From: Chloroflexota bacterium
GTDB lineage: Bacteria; Chloroflexota; Dehalococcoidia; SHYB01
Assembly: GCA_016875535.1 (NCBI GenBank)
Contig: VGPF01000020.1
Span: 1 to 38,228 of the forward strand
Length of the DNA: 38,228 bases
Reading direction: 5' to 3'
The translations under genes were made by a program, and so were the position numbers. Under the pieces are notes generated by a model, which did no database searches, had not been told where the DNA came from, and was given only the letters and a program-made list of their open reading frames with translations. Below are positions 1 through 7,588 of this stretch, piece after piece (within the stretch, counting starts at the first letter, position 1; each line of letters begins with the position of its first letter).

Positions 1-349
1 GGCGATCCCCAATCACCACGACGAACGGGCCTACGCCGCCTGGGTTGCTCCTGCAACCCACCATCCTCTGTAGGGGCGGTCCGATTACATCGGACGAACG
101 CGGTCCTTTCTGAAGGACTCCGTGTGCTTCACCGGAGCGCGTGTCCTCACTCTCATTCCTATGAGTCCGGACTGCTCGGACCGCATGCTGCATCGGAGCC
201 GCACCGGAGCGCCCCAAGGGGATGGGCTGGCCTCTCCGATAGAGATCGGAGCCCTTCGGGTAGGCCAGCAATCCGGAGAGGGGCGCTCACGTGCTTCGCA
301 CCAGAGGCCCTCCCCGAAACTCCGGTGTCTTTGACAGGATGACAGGAGG
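1..349. repeat. Non-coding palindromic repeat block (mosaic copy 1)
   Basis: No convincing gene lies here. The stretch is packed with short hairpins: TGGGTTGC/GCAACCCA at 41-60, GTCCGAT/ATCGGAC at 79-95, GTCCTT/AAGGAC at 103-118, CTCAT/ATGAG at 152-165 and CTCCGAT/ATCGGAG at 234-251. It ends with GTGCTTCGCACCAGAGGCCC near 291-310 and CAGGATGACA at 335-344, modules that recur at 4090-4233 and 21815-21957. It lies just downstream of the SDR gene stop at 350. What lies left of position 1 is unknown. Confidence 0.7.
201..294. repeat. Nested inverted repeat, cruciform-like
   Basis: Outer arms GCAC (201-204) and GTGC (291-294) enclose a 9-bp stem GAGCGCCCC (207-215) with GGGGCGCTC (280-288). Inside it an 8-bp stem GCTGGCCT (226-233) pairs with AGGCCAGC (262-269). 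That stem encloses two small hairpins, CTCCGAT-AGAG-ATCGGAG (234-251) and CCC-TTC-GGG (252-260). All arms are exact matches. The fold resembles a branched RNA or a cruciform, but a function is not known from the sequence. Confidence 0.65.
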
Positions 350-1139
350 TTATCCCGCCACCAGGCCGCCGTCTATGCTCAGCACCGCGCCGGTGACGAA
401 GGAGGCATCGTCCGAGGCGAGGAAGAGGACGCCGTTGGCGATCTCTTCCGGCTGGGCGGCGCGCTATCATGGGATAGCGCTGCTTCAGGCCGTCGAGCGT
501 TGCCTGGGGAACCTCTCTATTGTTCTGCCGAAGCATATTGGTCACGGTGGCCCCGGGCGCGACGGCGTTCACGCGGATGCCGTCGTCCACAAGCTCCAGC
601 GCCATCTCCTTCGTCAGGCCGATGATGCCGTGCTTGGCCGCGCCATAAGCATGCTGGAAGCGCACGCCCACGAGTCCAGCCACCGCCGAGGTGTTGACGA
701 TGGCGCCGCCTGGCTTCTGCCGCTTCATCTGGCGCACCACGTGCTTGGAGCAGAGGAAACAGCCCTTCAGGTGGCTGTCCACCACCTTGTCCCATTCGGC
801 TTCGCTCATCTGGTCAATGGGCGTCGCGCCGCGGACCTGCGGCGGGTCGTCCGGGCTCACGCCGCCTCCGGCGTTGTTGAAGAGGATGTCAATCCTGCCG
901 AGGCGCTGGACCACCTGGCCGACGGCCGATTCCACCTGCGCCTCCGATGAGACATCGCACTTGACGAAGAGAGCCTCCCGCCCCAGGGAGCGCACCCGCG
1001 CGACCGTCGCCTCGCCGCCTGCGGGCCAGATATCGAAGACGGCGATGTGCGCGCCCTCCCTGGCGAAGAGCTCCGCCGCCGCCTTGCCGATGCCGGAGCT
1101 GCCCCCGGTGATGATGGCGACCCTGTCCTTGAGCTTCAC
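350..1139 (-). CDS. SDR-family oxidoreductase, frameshifted near its 3' end
   Basis: A classical short-chain dehydrogenase. The Rossmann motif TGGSSGIG is at residues 11-18, NNAG follows, and the catalytic Ser (VNTSAVAG) and YxxxK (YGAAK) are present. The start is GTG at 1139, overlapping the stop of the upstream VOC gene as GTGA. The reading frame breaks at about 461-480. Beyond this the expected C-terminus ([20 protein letters not shown], then an SIDGG motif and a stop at 350-352) continues in the next frame, so there is one net extra base. Read without correction, the protein runs on to 159 with an unrelated tail. The break coincides with a perfect hairpin, so it may be a real mutation or an assembly error. 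It is the last gene of a three-gene operon with a VOC protein and a hydroxyacyl-CoA dehydrogenase. The substrate cannot be told. Confidence 0.85.
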
Positions 1140-2044
1140 GGCGTCGGCTTCCTGGGATCGTTCGGCAGGCGGCGCGAGGTGAAGCCCAGCACGGCGCCGA
1201 AGGCATCGGCGGGCTCGATGATGATGGTGTCGTTTCCCAAGCGGCGCGTGCGGAGGCGTTTGCTCTCCAGGTGGCGCTGGGCCTTCGCCAGGTCTTTCAC
1301 GCGCCAGGTGACGGCGTGGACGATCTCGCCGTTCTTCTCCATGTCCTCTCCGGCGAGGGAGTCCTTGGCCTGGGGCATCGCCAGCTCCACCACGGTCCCT
1401 TCGCCCAGGAGCACGTAGGCGCTCGCGCACTTCGTGGCCGCCGACGCCTCTTCGAAGAGGAAGGTCGCGTTCATGGCGTTGGTGAAGAGGGCGCGGGCCT
1501 TGGCCAGGTCTTTCACCAGCACGGTGCAGTGCGAGGTGAGCTCGATCCCCAGGGGATGCTCATCGCGCCAATACCGCGCCGACCAGCCCTTCTTGATGAA
1601 GCGCGGGTCGCGCTCGGTGCGTCTGCCGTCCATCATCTCGAACTGGCAGAAGGTGTCCTTGGGGTGCGTGAAGAATGCGCCGCCGGGAGGCGCCTTGTCC
1701 GTCCCCGCGCCCGCGCTGCCCACGATGCGCACGTTGTTCTGCCTGAGGCGCTCATAGAGCGATTGGTGATCGTCCACGAAGAAGGCGAGGGAGTGCAGGT
1801 GCTGGCCGAAGCGCGCGTGGAAGCGTCCCGTGGGGCGCGTCTCCGCCCCGGGGTTCTTCCCCGGCATCATCGGCTCGATGACGAAATCGCCGATGAGCCC
1901 TAGGGAGGCTTCGCGCATCTCGATATCGGAGTAGGCCTTGGGCTGGAACCAGTCTACGGCGAAGACGTCGTTATACCAGCGCTCGGCGGCCTCGATGTCC
2001 GAGACGACGTGGATGACGTGGTAGAGCTTGCCGATGCGGAACAC
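1136..2044 (-). CDS. Two-domain VOC (glyoxalase/dioxygenase fold) protein
   Basis: 302 residues containing two vicinal-oxygen-chelate repeats. The first runs from about residue 5 (LYHVIHVVSD) to 150, with candidate metal ligands in the opening His pair, in GQHLHSLAFF and in CQFEMMD. The second starts near HCTVLVKDLAKA (about 180), continues through VVELAMP and VHAVTWRVKDL, and ends at ILxEPADAFGAVLGF-like sequence. The start is GTG at 2044, three bases after the stop of the hydroxyacyl-CoA dehydrogenase, so the two are co-transcribed. Members include glyoxalases, methylmalonyl-CoA epimerases and extradiol dioxygenases. The CoA-metabolising neighbours favour a role in catabolism of a CoA or aromatic intermediate, but the exact reaction is not identifiable. 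Confidence 0.85.
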   Translation of the reverse strand: MFRIGKLYHVIHVVSDIEAAERWYNDVFAVDWFQPKAYSDIEMREASLGLIGDFVIEPMMPGKNPGAETRPTGRFHARFGQHLHSLAFFVDDHQSLYERLRQNNVRIVGSAGAGTDKAPPGGAFFTHPKDTFCQFEMMDGRRTERDPRFIKKGWSARYWRDEHPLGIELTSHCTVLVKDLAKARALFTNAMNATFLFEEASAATKCASAYVLLGEGTVVELAMPQAKDSLAGEDMEKNGEIVHAVTWRVKDLAKAQRHLESKRLRTRRLGNDTIIIEPADAFGAVLGFTSRRLPNDPRKPTP

Positions 2045-2047
2045 AGG

Positions 2048-2908
2048 TCAGGCCTTGGCCGGGTAGTCGTAGAAGCCCTTGCCGGTCTTGCGCCCCAGGT
2101 AGCCGGCCATCACCATCTGCTTGAGCAGGGGCGCGGGGCGGTACTTGGAGTCGGCGAACTGCTCATACATCAGCTCGATCTCATGGAGGCAGATATCGAG
2201 CCCCACCAGGTCGGCCAGCTCGAAGGGGCCCATCGGGTGGTTCAGGCCCAGCTTCACCGCCGTATCAATATCTTCCTTGGTCGCGACGCCCTCCATCAGG
2301 AGGAAGCAGGCCTCGTTCATCATCGGCCCGACGATGCGGTTCACGATGAAGGCGGGCGAGTCCTTGACCACCACCGGCGTCTTGCCGATCGCCTTGCAGA
2401 AGGCGACGGCCTGGTCCACCGCCGCCTGGCCCGTCCTGACGCCGTGGATCACTTCCACCAGGCGCATGGCGGGCACCGGGTTGAAATAGTGGGTGCCGAC
2501 GAAGCGCTCCGGGTTCTTGACCGCCGTGGCGAGCTTGGTGATGGCGATGGTGGAGGTGTTGGTGCAGAGGAGGGTATCCGGCCCCAGGTGGGGCGCGAGC
2601 TCGGCGTAGGTCTTCTTCTTCACCTCGAACTCTTCAAAGACGACTTCGACGACGATGCCGCATTCCTTCAGGCTCGCCAGCCCGGGGACGGCCTTCAGGT
2701 TCGCCATCGTCTTGTCCAGGTCGGCCTGGGCCATCTTCTGCTGGGCGACGCGCTTGGCCATGCCGCTCTTGATGCCCGCTATGGCGGCGTTGGCCCGCTC
2801 GATGGAGACATCGCAGAGGAGGACGTGTTTCCCGGCCTGGGCGGCGACCTGCGCGATGCCTGCGCCCATGGTCCCGGCGCCGATGACGCCTACGGTGTTT
2901 TCTCTCAT
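2048..2908 (-). CDS. hbd: 3-hydroxyacyl-CoA (3-hydroxybutyryl-CoA) dehydrogenase
   Basis: 286 residues, the usual length for the single-function NAD(P)-dependent enzyme that interconverts 3-hydroxyacyl-CoA and 3-oxoacyl-CoA. The nucleotide-binding motif VGVIGAGTMGAGIA opens the protein. HYFNPVPAMRLVEVI carries the catalytic His, SPAFIVNRI follows, and the C-terminal helical domain begins around MGPFELADLVGLD. The ATG at 2908 is chosen because AAGGAG lies five bases upstream and the GAGTMG motif then falls at the expected position; an in-frame extension to 3022 would run through the promoter. It heads the operon with the VOC and SDR genes and is transcribed divergently from the hot-dog dehydratase. 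Together they suggest beta-oxidation-like chemistry. Confidence 0.93.
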   Translation of the reverse strand: MRENTVGVIGAGTMGAGIAQVAAQAGKHVLLCDVSIERANAAIAGIKSGMAKRVAQQKMAQADLDKTMANLKAVPGLASLKECGIVVEVVFEEFEVKKKTYAELAPHLGPDTLLCTNTSTIAITKLATAVKNPERFVGTHYFNPVPAMRLVEVIHGVRTGQAAVDQAVAFCKAIGKTPVVVKDSPAFIVNRIVGPMMNEACFLLMEGVATKEDIDTAVKLGLNHPMGPFELADLVGLDICLHEIELMYEQFADSKYRPAPLLKQMVMAGYLGRKTGKGFYDYPAKA

Positions 2909-2993
2909 GTGGGGCTCCTTGCAGCGATACGTTGTTGGGAGGTTCGCAAGGCGCCAAAGTAGAGAGGCGCCGGTGCGATGAGGAATCTCGCGG

Positions 2994-3022
2994 AGTGTAG
3001 CAACCGCCCTGATTCGAGTCAA
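2994..3022 (-). promoter_or_regulatory. Promoter for hbd-VOC-SDR operon
   Basis: On the minus strand TTGACT (3022-3017), a 17-base spacer and TACACT (2999-2994) form a near-consensus housekeeping promoter with an extended TGC before the -10. Predicted transcription start is near 2987, giving a leader of about 80 bases before the ATG at 2908. Confidence 0.65.
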
Positions 3023-3040
3023 CGTTGCAGTCCCTATAAT
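3013..3040 (+). promoter_or_regulatory. Promoter for the hot-dog dehydratase gene
   Basis: A perfect TATAAT at 3035-3040 with a weak -35 (TTCGAG, 3013-3018, 16-base spacer). The -35 overlaps the -35 of the divergent hbd promoter. GGAGG at 3060-3064 follows, then ATG at 3070. Confidence 0.5.
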
Positions 3041-3069
3041 CCGCCTATCGCGTATGCGTGGAGGCGTCT

Positions 3070-4089
3070 ATGAAGTTGCCGACAGCACAAGAGCTGCCAG
3101 CGGAGGTCAGGGCCACCATCGGCCAGTGGGGTCCTGAAAATGTCGCGCCTGTCGTCCTCGACCGGATGTTCCTCGACCACTGGTGCGAGGTGTTCCAGGA
3201 CTCGAACCCGCTCTACACCGATGACGCCTATGCGGCCAAGAGCCGCCACGGCGTTCGTATCGCGCCGCCGATCGCGATGATGGCGATGACGATGCAGCTG
3301 ACGTGGCGGCCTGCTCATATCCTTGCCCAGTTGCCTCCAGCGCAAAAGCCTGCGCTCACGCCATATCTCTACTTGCGCCAGAACTACAAGCTCGGCGGGG
3401 CCGTTGCAACGTTCCTCGGTCCTGAGTTTCACAGACCGATCAAGCTCGGCGACCGCTTGCGCAATCGTTCACGGCTCATCAGCATCGAAGGCCCAAGGGC
3501 TACGGGCGTCGGCGAGGGCTACGCGGTGAAGCAAGAGATGGAGTGGCGGAATCAGAACGGCGAGCTGGTGGGGACGAACAAGATCCAGACGTTCATCTAT
3601 GAAGCAGGCCCGCGCCCGCCGGAAAAGCTTGTGCACGGCTTTCTTCCGGGCATCTATGAAGACGCATCGAGCTACAAGCTGCCGCCGCACCTGGCGGGAG
3701 AGAAGCCGATGCAAACGCTGGTCTTCGAAAACACGCCTCTGATGCTCTATCGGGCCGCCGCGGCGATGCGCGATTGGAATATCTATCACGTGGATAACGA
3801 GCATGTGCGCGCGCATGGCGGGGTGGTTTCGATGTACAACAGCCTGCTGTGCACGCTCTCGTATTTCAACCGCTTCGCGGACGATTGGACGAACGGCGAA
3901 TACGACCTGAGGAAGATCGAGGGGCCTGAGTGCGCCTTGCTGCACCCGGGCGACACGATCCGCATCGAGGGGGCGGTGACGAAGCGCTACACCCAGGGGA
4001 ACGAGGAGTTCGTGGAGATGGCGGCGGTGATGCGCACCCAGGCGTGGACGGTGATGCCGGCGAAGCTGGTGGTGTCCAGGCCGAAATGA
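3070..4089 (+). CDS. Double hot-dog MaoC-like dehydratase/hydratase
   Basis: 339 residues with two hot-dog halves. The N-terminal half (to about residue 180) looks like the FAS1-like dehydratase domain: it contains DSNPLYTDDAYAAKSRHG and a following APPIAMM helix. The C-terminal half contains NIYHVDNEHVRAHGG, matching the MaoC pattern in which an Asn/His/Asp group precedes an AHG turn. Such proteins hydrate enoyl-CoA or dehydrate 3-hydroxyacyl-CoA. The ATG at 3070 is preferred over the GTG at 3058 because GGAGG sits five bases before it. It is divergent from the 3-hydroxyacyl-CoA dehydrogenase, which uses the product of such a hydratase, so a shared pathway is likely. The substrate is unknown. 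Confidence 0.85.
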   Translation: MKLPTAQELPAEVRATIGQWGPENVAPVVLDRMFLDHWCEVFQDSNPLYTDDAYAAKSRHGVRIAPPIAMMAMTMQLTWRPAHILAQLPPAQKPALTPYLYLRQNYKLGGAVATFLGPEFHRPIKLGDRLRNRSRLISIEGPRATGVGEGYAVKQEMEWRNQNGELVGTNKIQTFIYEAGPRPPEKLVHGFLPGIYEDASSYKLPPHLAGEKPMQTLVFENTPLMLYRAAAAMRDWNIYHVDNEHVRAHGGVVSMYNSLLCTLSYFNRFADDWTNGEYDLRKIEGPECALLHPGDTIRIEGAVTKRYTQGNEEFVEMAAVMRTQAWTVMPAKLVVSRPK

Positions 4090-4233
4090 CTTCCGTCATC
4101 CTGAGGGCCTCTGGCGCGAAGCGCTAGAGCGCCCGAAGGAACTACGAGGCGTTGGGTTGCAGAGGCAACCCAGGAACGATATTCGTAGACCCTTCGCTTC
4201 CTGGCAGACCAGGAGCGTTCAGGGCGTCAAGGG
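4090..4233. repeat. Mosaic intergenic repeat, copy 2
   Basis: Lies between convergent genes. Read on the minus strand it contains, in order, GAACGCTCCTGG, CCAGGAAGCGAAGGGTCTAC, the hairpin TGGGTTGC/GCAACCCA (4153-4172), GTTCCTTCGGGCGCTC, GCTTCGCGCCAGAGG and CCTCAGGATGAC. The same modules appear in the copy at 21815-21957, which lacks the TGGGTTGC hairpin and has a different one. No open frame of interest. Confidence 0.75.
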
Positions 4234-5043
4234 CTAGAACTGCGGGTTGACGGGGATGCGGGCGCAGGCGAGGCGGCCGCCATCCACGAGCAGGTTGACG
4301 CCGGTGATGAAGCTCGCCGCGGGCGAGCAGAGGAAGGCGACGGCGCCTGCGATATCGTCCGGGTTGCCCAGGCGGCGCAGCGGCGTCATCTCGGCGGTCT
4401 TCTCGGTGAAGCCCTGGCGCAGGGGCTCGGCGGCCTGGGTGAGGGGTGTGACGATGGTGCCCGGGGAGACGGCGGTGACGCGGATGCCGTGGGGGCCGAG
4501 CTCGCCGGCGACGGCGGCGGTCATGTTGATGAGGCTGGCCTTGGCCGAGCCGTAGGGCGTGAGGTTCTCATGGCCTATGGAGCCGCCGATGGAGGCGATG
4601 TTGACGATGGCGCCGCCCTTGCCCTGCTTCACCATCACAGGCGCGATGGCGTGGATGGTGATGTAATGGGCCTTGGCGTTGAGCGCCCAATTGAAGTCCC
4701 AGTCCTCTTCCGTCATCTGCACCAGGGGCTTGGGGCGCGTCTTGCCCATGCCGCCGGCGTTGTTCACCAGGATGTCTATCTGACCGAACTCCTTGACGGC
4801 GGCTTTGACCATCGCGTCCACGGAGGCGGCGCTCAGCACGTCCGTGACGATGCCGAGGGCCTTGTGGCCCTTGGCCTTCAGCGCATCGGCCGTCTGCTTG
4901 CAGGTGGTGGGGTTCTGCTCGGCGATGACGATGTTCGCCCCCAGGGCCGCCAGCGCTTCGGCGATGCCCTTGCCGATGCCCTGGCCCGCGCCGGTGACGA
5001 TGGCCGTCTTGCCTTGGAGGGAGTAGGACTGGAGTGAAATCAT
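4234..5043 (-). CDS. SDR-family oxidoreductase
   Basis: 269 residues, intact short-chain dehydrogenase. The cofactor motif TGAGQGIG is at about 17-24, NNAG near 95, the catalytic Ser is in VNIASIGG, and YxxxK is YGSAK. PG(T) and the C-terminal ITGVNLLVDGG are typical of the 3-oxoacyl-ACP reductase/glucose dehydrogenase-like classical SDRs. ATG at 5043 is preceded by GAGGT. It is a separate unit with its own promoter, convergent with the hot-dog dehydratase. Family members act on many alcohols and ketones; the nearby CoA enzymes only hint at the substrate. Confidence 0.9.
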   Translation of the reverse strand: MISLQSYSLQGKTAIVTGAGQGIGKGIAEALAALGANIVIAEQNPTTCKQTADALKAKGHKALGIVTDVLSAASVDAMVKAAVKEFGQIDILVNNAGGMGKTRPKPLVQMTEEDWDFNWALNAKAHYITIHAIAPVMVKQGKGGAIVNIASIGGSIGHENLTPYGSAKASLINMTAAVAGELGPHGIRVTAVSPGTIVTPLTQAAEPLRQGFTEKTAEMTPLRRLGNPDDIAGAVAFLCSPAASFITGVNLLVDGGRLACARIPVNPQF

Positions 5044-5079
5044 AGAGCTACCTCGGTTCGCCTCTGGTGTGCGCCGGGG

Positions 5080-5108
5080 AGCATAGCACGTTGCGCCCGT
5101 TGCACCAA
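5080..5108 (-). promoter_or_regulatory. Promoter for the intact SDR gene
   Basis: TTGGTG (5108-5103), a 17-base spacer and TATGCT (5085-5080) preceded by TGC on the minus strand. Predicted start is near 5073, about 30 bases ahead of the ATG. Confidence 0.55.
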
Positions 5109-5124
5109 CGTGGCTTCGGCCCGG

Positions 5125-6045
5125 CTAGTCCGCCTCATTCAGCTGCATATCGGGATAGGCGGCCCGCACCATGCGCTTGAAGCCGTCCTTCCAGTTGACC
5201 TTGGTCCTGCCCAGGACCTGGTGCATGAGGGTGGTATCGGGCCAGATGGGCCAATAGGCGGTGTCGTTATAGACGATCTTGGGCTTCTTCCCCACCAGCT
5301 TCCCGATGTATTCGCAGTAGTCCTCGGCGCTCACGGTCTCGCTGCCGGACCAGTTCACCGTCAGGGCCGGGACGTGGGCCGCCTCCATCGCCTTGATGCC
5401 CAGGTTAACGTAGTCGTCCTCAAAGATAGGGTTGTAGTTGTTCGGCCGCTCCTTGTAGAGGGCCACTTCGCGGCCTTCCACGATGGCCTTCATGCGGTCG
5501 TAGGGCGCGCCGCCGGTGGGGCCGTAAGTGGAGAAGATGCGGATGATGGTCGCCGGCATCTTGAACTCGTTGCAGGCGAAGTTGACCACCGCCTCTCCGG
5601 CGATCTTAGAGAGGCTGTAGTTGTGGTTGTGGAGGCCGGGCCTGTCCGACTCCTTTAAGGGGCGCTGGCCCTGGTAATCGTACTGGGAGCCGGTGGAGCA
5701 GTAGAGGAAGCCCTTGAGCCTGCCGCCTTTGTAACGCGACATGAGGCGCCCGGTGGCGTGGGCGTTCACTTCAAAGGCCCACTGCCAATCCAGGGCGGCC
5801 TCCTTGCTGATGGCGGCCCCGGCGTGAAAGATATAGGTGACGTCGCCGGGGAGGTCGTCGAAGGAGGCCTTGCCCAGGTCTTTTTGGACGGGGATGACGC
5901 CGTGGGCCGCCAGCTTCTCGCGGTCGGCGGGGTTGCGGAAGCGCGCCATGCCGTAGACGCGGTTGTACTTGGCGAGCTCCCGCGCGATGGGGAAGGCGAC
6001 GCGGCCGGCCGCCCCGGTGATGAGGATCGTTTCGCCTTTGATCAT
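5125..6045 (-). CDS. NAD-dependent epimerase/dehydratase (extended SDR)
   Basis: 306 residues. The N-terminal ILITGAAGRVAFPIA is a GxxGxxG-type nucleotide-binding motif, and the conserved YSLSKIAGE supplies the YxxxK pair of extended SDRs. TYGPTGG and the C-terminal substrate-binding half follow. The usual role is epimerisation, dehydration or reduction of a sugar nucleotide or a related ketone. ATG at 6045 is chosen: AGGAG lies eight bases upstream, and two codons earlier there is only a TTG. It is transcribed divergently from the HpaB-family gene. No sugar-nucleotide pathway genes are nearby, so the substrate remains open. Confidence 0.85.
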   Translation of the reverse strand: MIKGETILITGAAGRVAFPIARELAKYNRVYGMARFRNPADREKLAAHGVIPVQKDLGKASFDDLPGDVTYIFHAGAAISKEAALDWQWAFEVNAHATGRLMSRYKGGRLKGFLYCSTGSQYDYQGQRPLKESDRPGLHNHNYSLSKIAGEAVVNFACNEFKMPATIIRIFSTYGPTGGAPYDRMKAIVEGREVALYKERPNNYNPIFEDDYVNLGIKAMEAAHVPALTVNWSGSETVSAEDYCEYIGKLVGKKPKIVYNDTAYWPIWPDTTLMHQVLGRTKVNWKDGFKRMVRAAYPDMQLNEAD

Positions 6046-6077
6046 ACCCAACGCTCCTGATTTTCCTGATTCGCGGC

Positions 6078-6106
6078 TCGACGCATCGGCCCCGGGAGGG
6101 TATCAT
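6078..6106 (+). promoter_or_regulatory. Possible promoter for the HpaB-family gene
   Basis: TCGACG (6078-6083), a 17-base spacer and TATCAT (6101-6106) lie 30 bases before the ATG at 6136. Both hexamers are imperfect. Confidence 0.35.
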
Positions 6107-6135
6107 GACGCCATCGCAACGCATAGGGGGCCGTT

Positions 6136-7578
6136 ATGGGTCTTCGCACACCGGCGCACTATATCAAAAGCCTCAACGATGGCCGCGCCGTCTACTACAA
6201 GGGGAAGAAGGTGGCGGATGTCACCAAGCATCCCTTTCTGCGCATCGCCGTTGAGCATGCCGCGATAGATTACCACCTGGCGGAAGACCCGAAGCACAAA
6301 GAGTTGGCCGTGGTGAAGGACCCGGAGACGGGGAACCCGATCAGCCGGCTGTACCTGCCGCCCAAGACTACCGCCGACCTCCTGAAGCGCTCAGAGCTAA
6401 TCGCCCTCGCCACCCGGGAGGGGAAGACGATGGTGACGCTGATCAAGGAGATCGGCACGGACGCGCTCTTCGCCTTGCACATCGTCTCCCGCCAGATGGA
6501 TAAGGCGCTGGGCACACACTTCTACGAGCGCGTCCACCGCTTCTACCGCCACTGCGCCGATAACGACCTGGCCGTGGCCGTGGCGCAGACGGATGCCAAG
6601 GGCGACCGGGTGCTGCGCCCCAGCGAGCAGGAGCACCCGGACTATTACCTGCGCGTGGTGGAGCGCAGGAAGGACGGGATCGTGGTGCGGGGGGCGAAGC
6701 TGCACACCTCGGTCTCCGTGAACAGCAACGAGCTCATCGTCCTGCCGACGCGCAACTTCGATGAGAAGGACAAGGACTACGCCGTCGCCTTCGCCATTCC
6801 GATGAACACCAAGGGCCTGCGCCTCATCACCAGCGCGTACTCGCAGCCCAAGGAGAACGACTTCCAGTTCCCCCTGAGCAACAAGCACCTGATGCTGGAG
6901 ACGACGACGATCTTCGACGACGTCTTTGTGCCGAACGAGCGCATCTTCATGGACGGCCAGTACCAGTTCGCCGGACCGCTTGCCCTGGCCTTTGTGGACT
7001 TCCATCGCTTCACCGCCGTCTCCTATAAGCAGCCGCTCCTGGACCTGCTGGTGGGAGCGGGACTGCTTCTTGCCGACCAGAACGGCATCTCCCGAGTGAG
7101 CCACGTCCGCGATAAGCTCACCTGGCTGGCGACGTACACGGAGACGGTGAAGGGGCTGCTGGGCTACGCCGCCGTGACGGCCAAGACGGTGGAGCCAGGC
7201 TTCGCGGTGCCGAACCGGATGTATTCCAACGTGGCGAAGTTCCAGTTCGCGCACAACTATCACCAGGCGCTGGCCATCGTGCAGGACATCGCGGGCGGGC
7301 TGGTGGTGACGGCCCCCGGCGAAGAGGATATGAAGAACGCGACGCTGGCGAAGGATATCCGCCGCTACCTGGGCGGGCGCAAGGGCGTCTCAGCCGAGGA
7401 CCGCCTGAAGGCGATGCACCTGGTGGCGGACCTGACGGCGACGGAGTTCGGCGGCTACCACGCGGTGCTGGCGATCCACGCCGAAGGCTCGCTGGAGGCG
7501 GAGAAGCTGGCGATCCAGCGGGAGTACGATATCGCCTCCGCGCTGGCCTACGCGAAGCGCATGGCGAACATCAAGTAG
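6136..7578 (+). CDS. HpaB/4-hydroxybutyryl-CoA dehydratase-family flavoprotein lacking Fe-S ligands
   Basis: 480 residues, the full length of the 4-hydroxyphenylacetate 3-monooxygenase large subunit / 4-hydroxybutyryl-CoA dehydratase family (acyl-CoA-dehydrogenase-like fold, FAD). Family landmarks include KALGTHFYERVHRFYRHC, AVAQTDAKGDR, GIVVRGAKLHTS and TTTIFDDVFVPNERIF. The iron-sulfur dehydratase AbfD uses three Cys and one His (Cys99, Cys103, His292, Cys299 in the clostridial enzyme). Here only the His (His290) is kept; the protein has a single cysteine, Cys140, elsewhere. It should therefore be a flavin monooxygenase-like or other FAD-only member. A reduced-flavin supplier is not in the window. 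AGGGGG precedes the ATG. It is followed after 10 bases by a Trm112-like gene. Confidence 0.85.
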   Translation: MGLRTPAHYIKSLNDGRAVYYKGKKVADVTKHPFLRIAVEHAAIDYHLAEDPKHKELAVVKDPETGNPISRLYLPPKTTADLLKRSELIALATREGKTMVTLIKEIGTDALFALHIVSRQMDKALGTHFYERVHRFYRHCADNDLAVAVAQTDAKGDRVLRPSEQEHPDYYLRVVERRKDGIVVRGAKLHTSVSVNSNELIVLPTRNFDEKDKDYAVAFAIPMNTKGLRLITSAYSQPKENDFQFPLSNKHLMLETTTIFDDVFVPNERIFMDGQYQFAGPLALAFVDFHRFTAVSYKQPLLDLLVGAGLLLADQNGISRVSHVRDKLTWLATYTETVKGLLGYAAVTAKTVEPGFAVPNRMYSNVAKFQFAHNYHQALAIVQDIAGGLVVTAPGEEDMKNATLAKDIRRYLGGRKGVSAEDRLKAMHLVADLTATEFGGYHAVLAIHAEGSLEAEKLAIQREYDIASALAYAKRMANIK

Positions 7579-7588
7579 CGCCGCGGCG

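Noticed and set aside
159-349. Extension of the SDR gene to a stop at 159
   Set aside because: The tail beyond the frameshift has no SDR character and runs through the palindromic repeats. The expected C-terminus is in the next frame and stops at 350.
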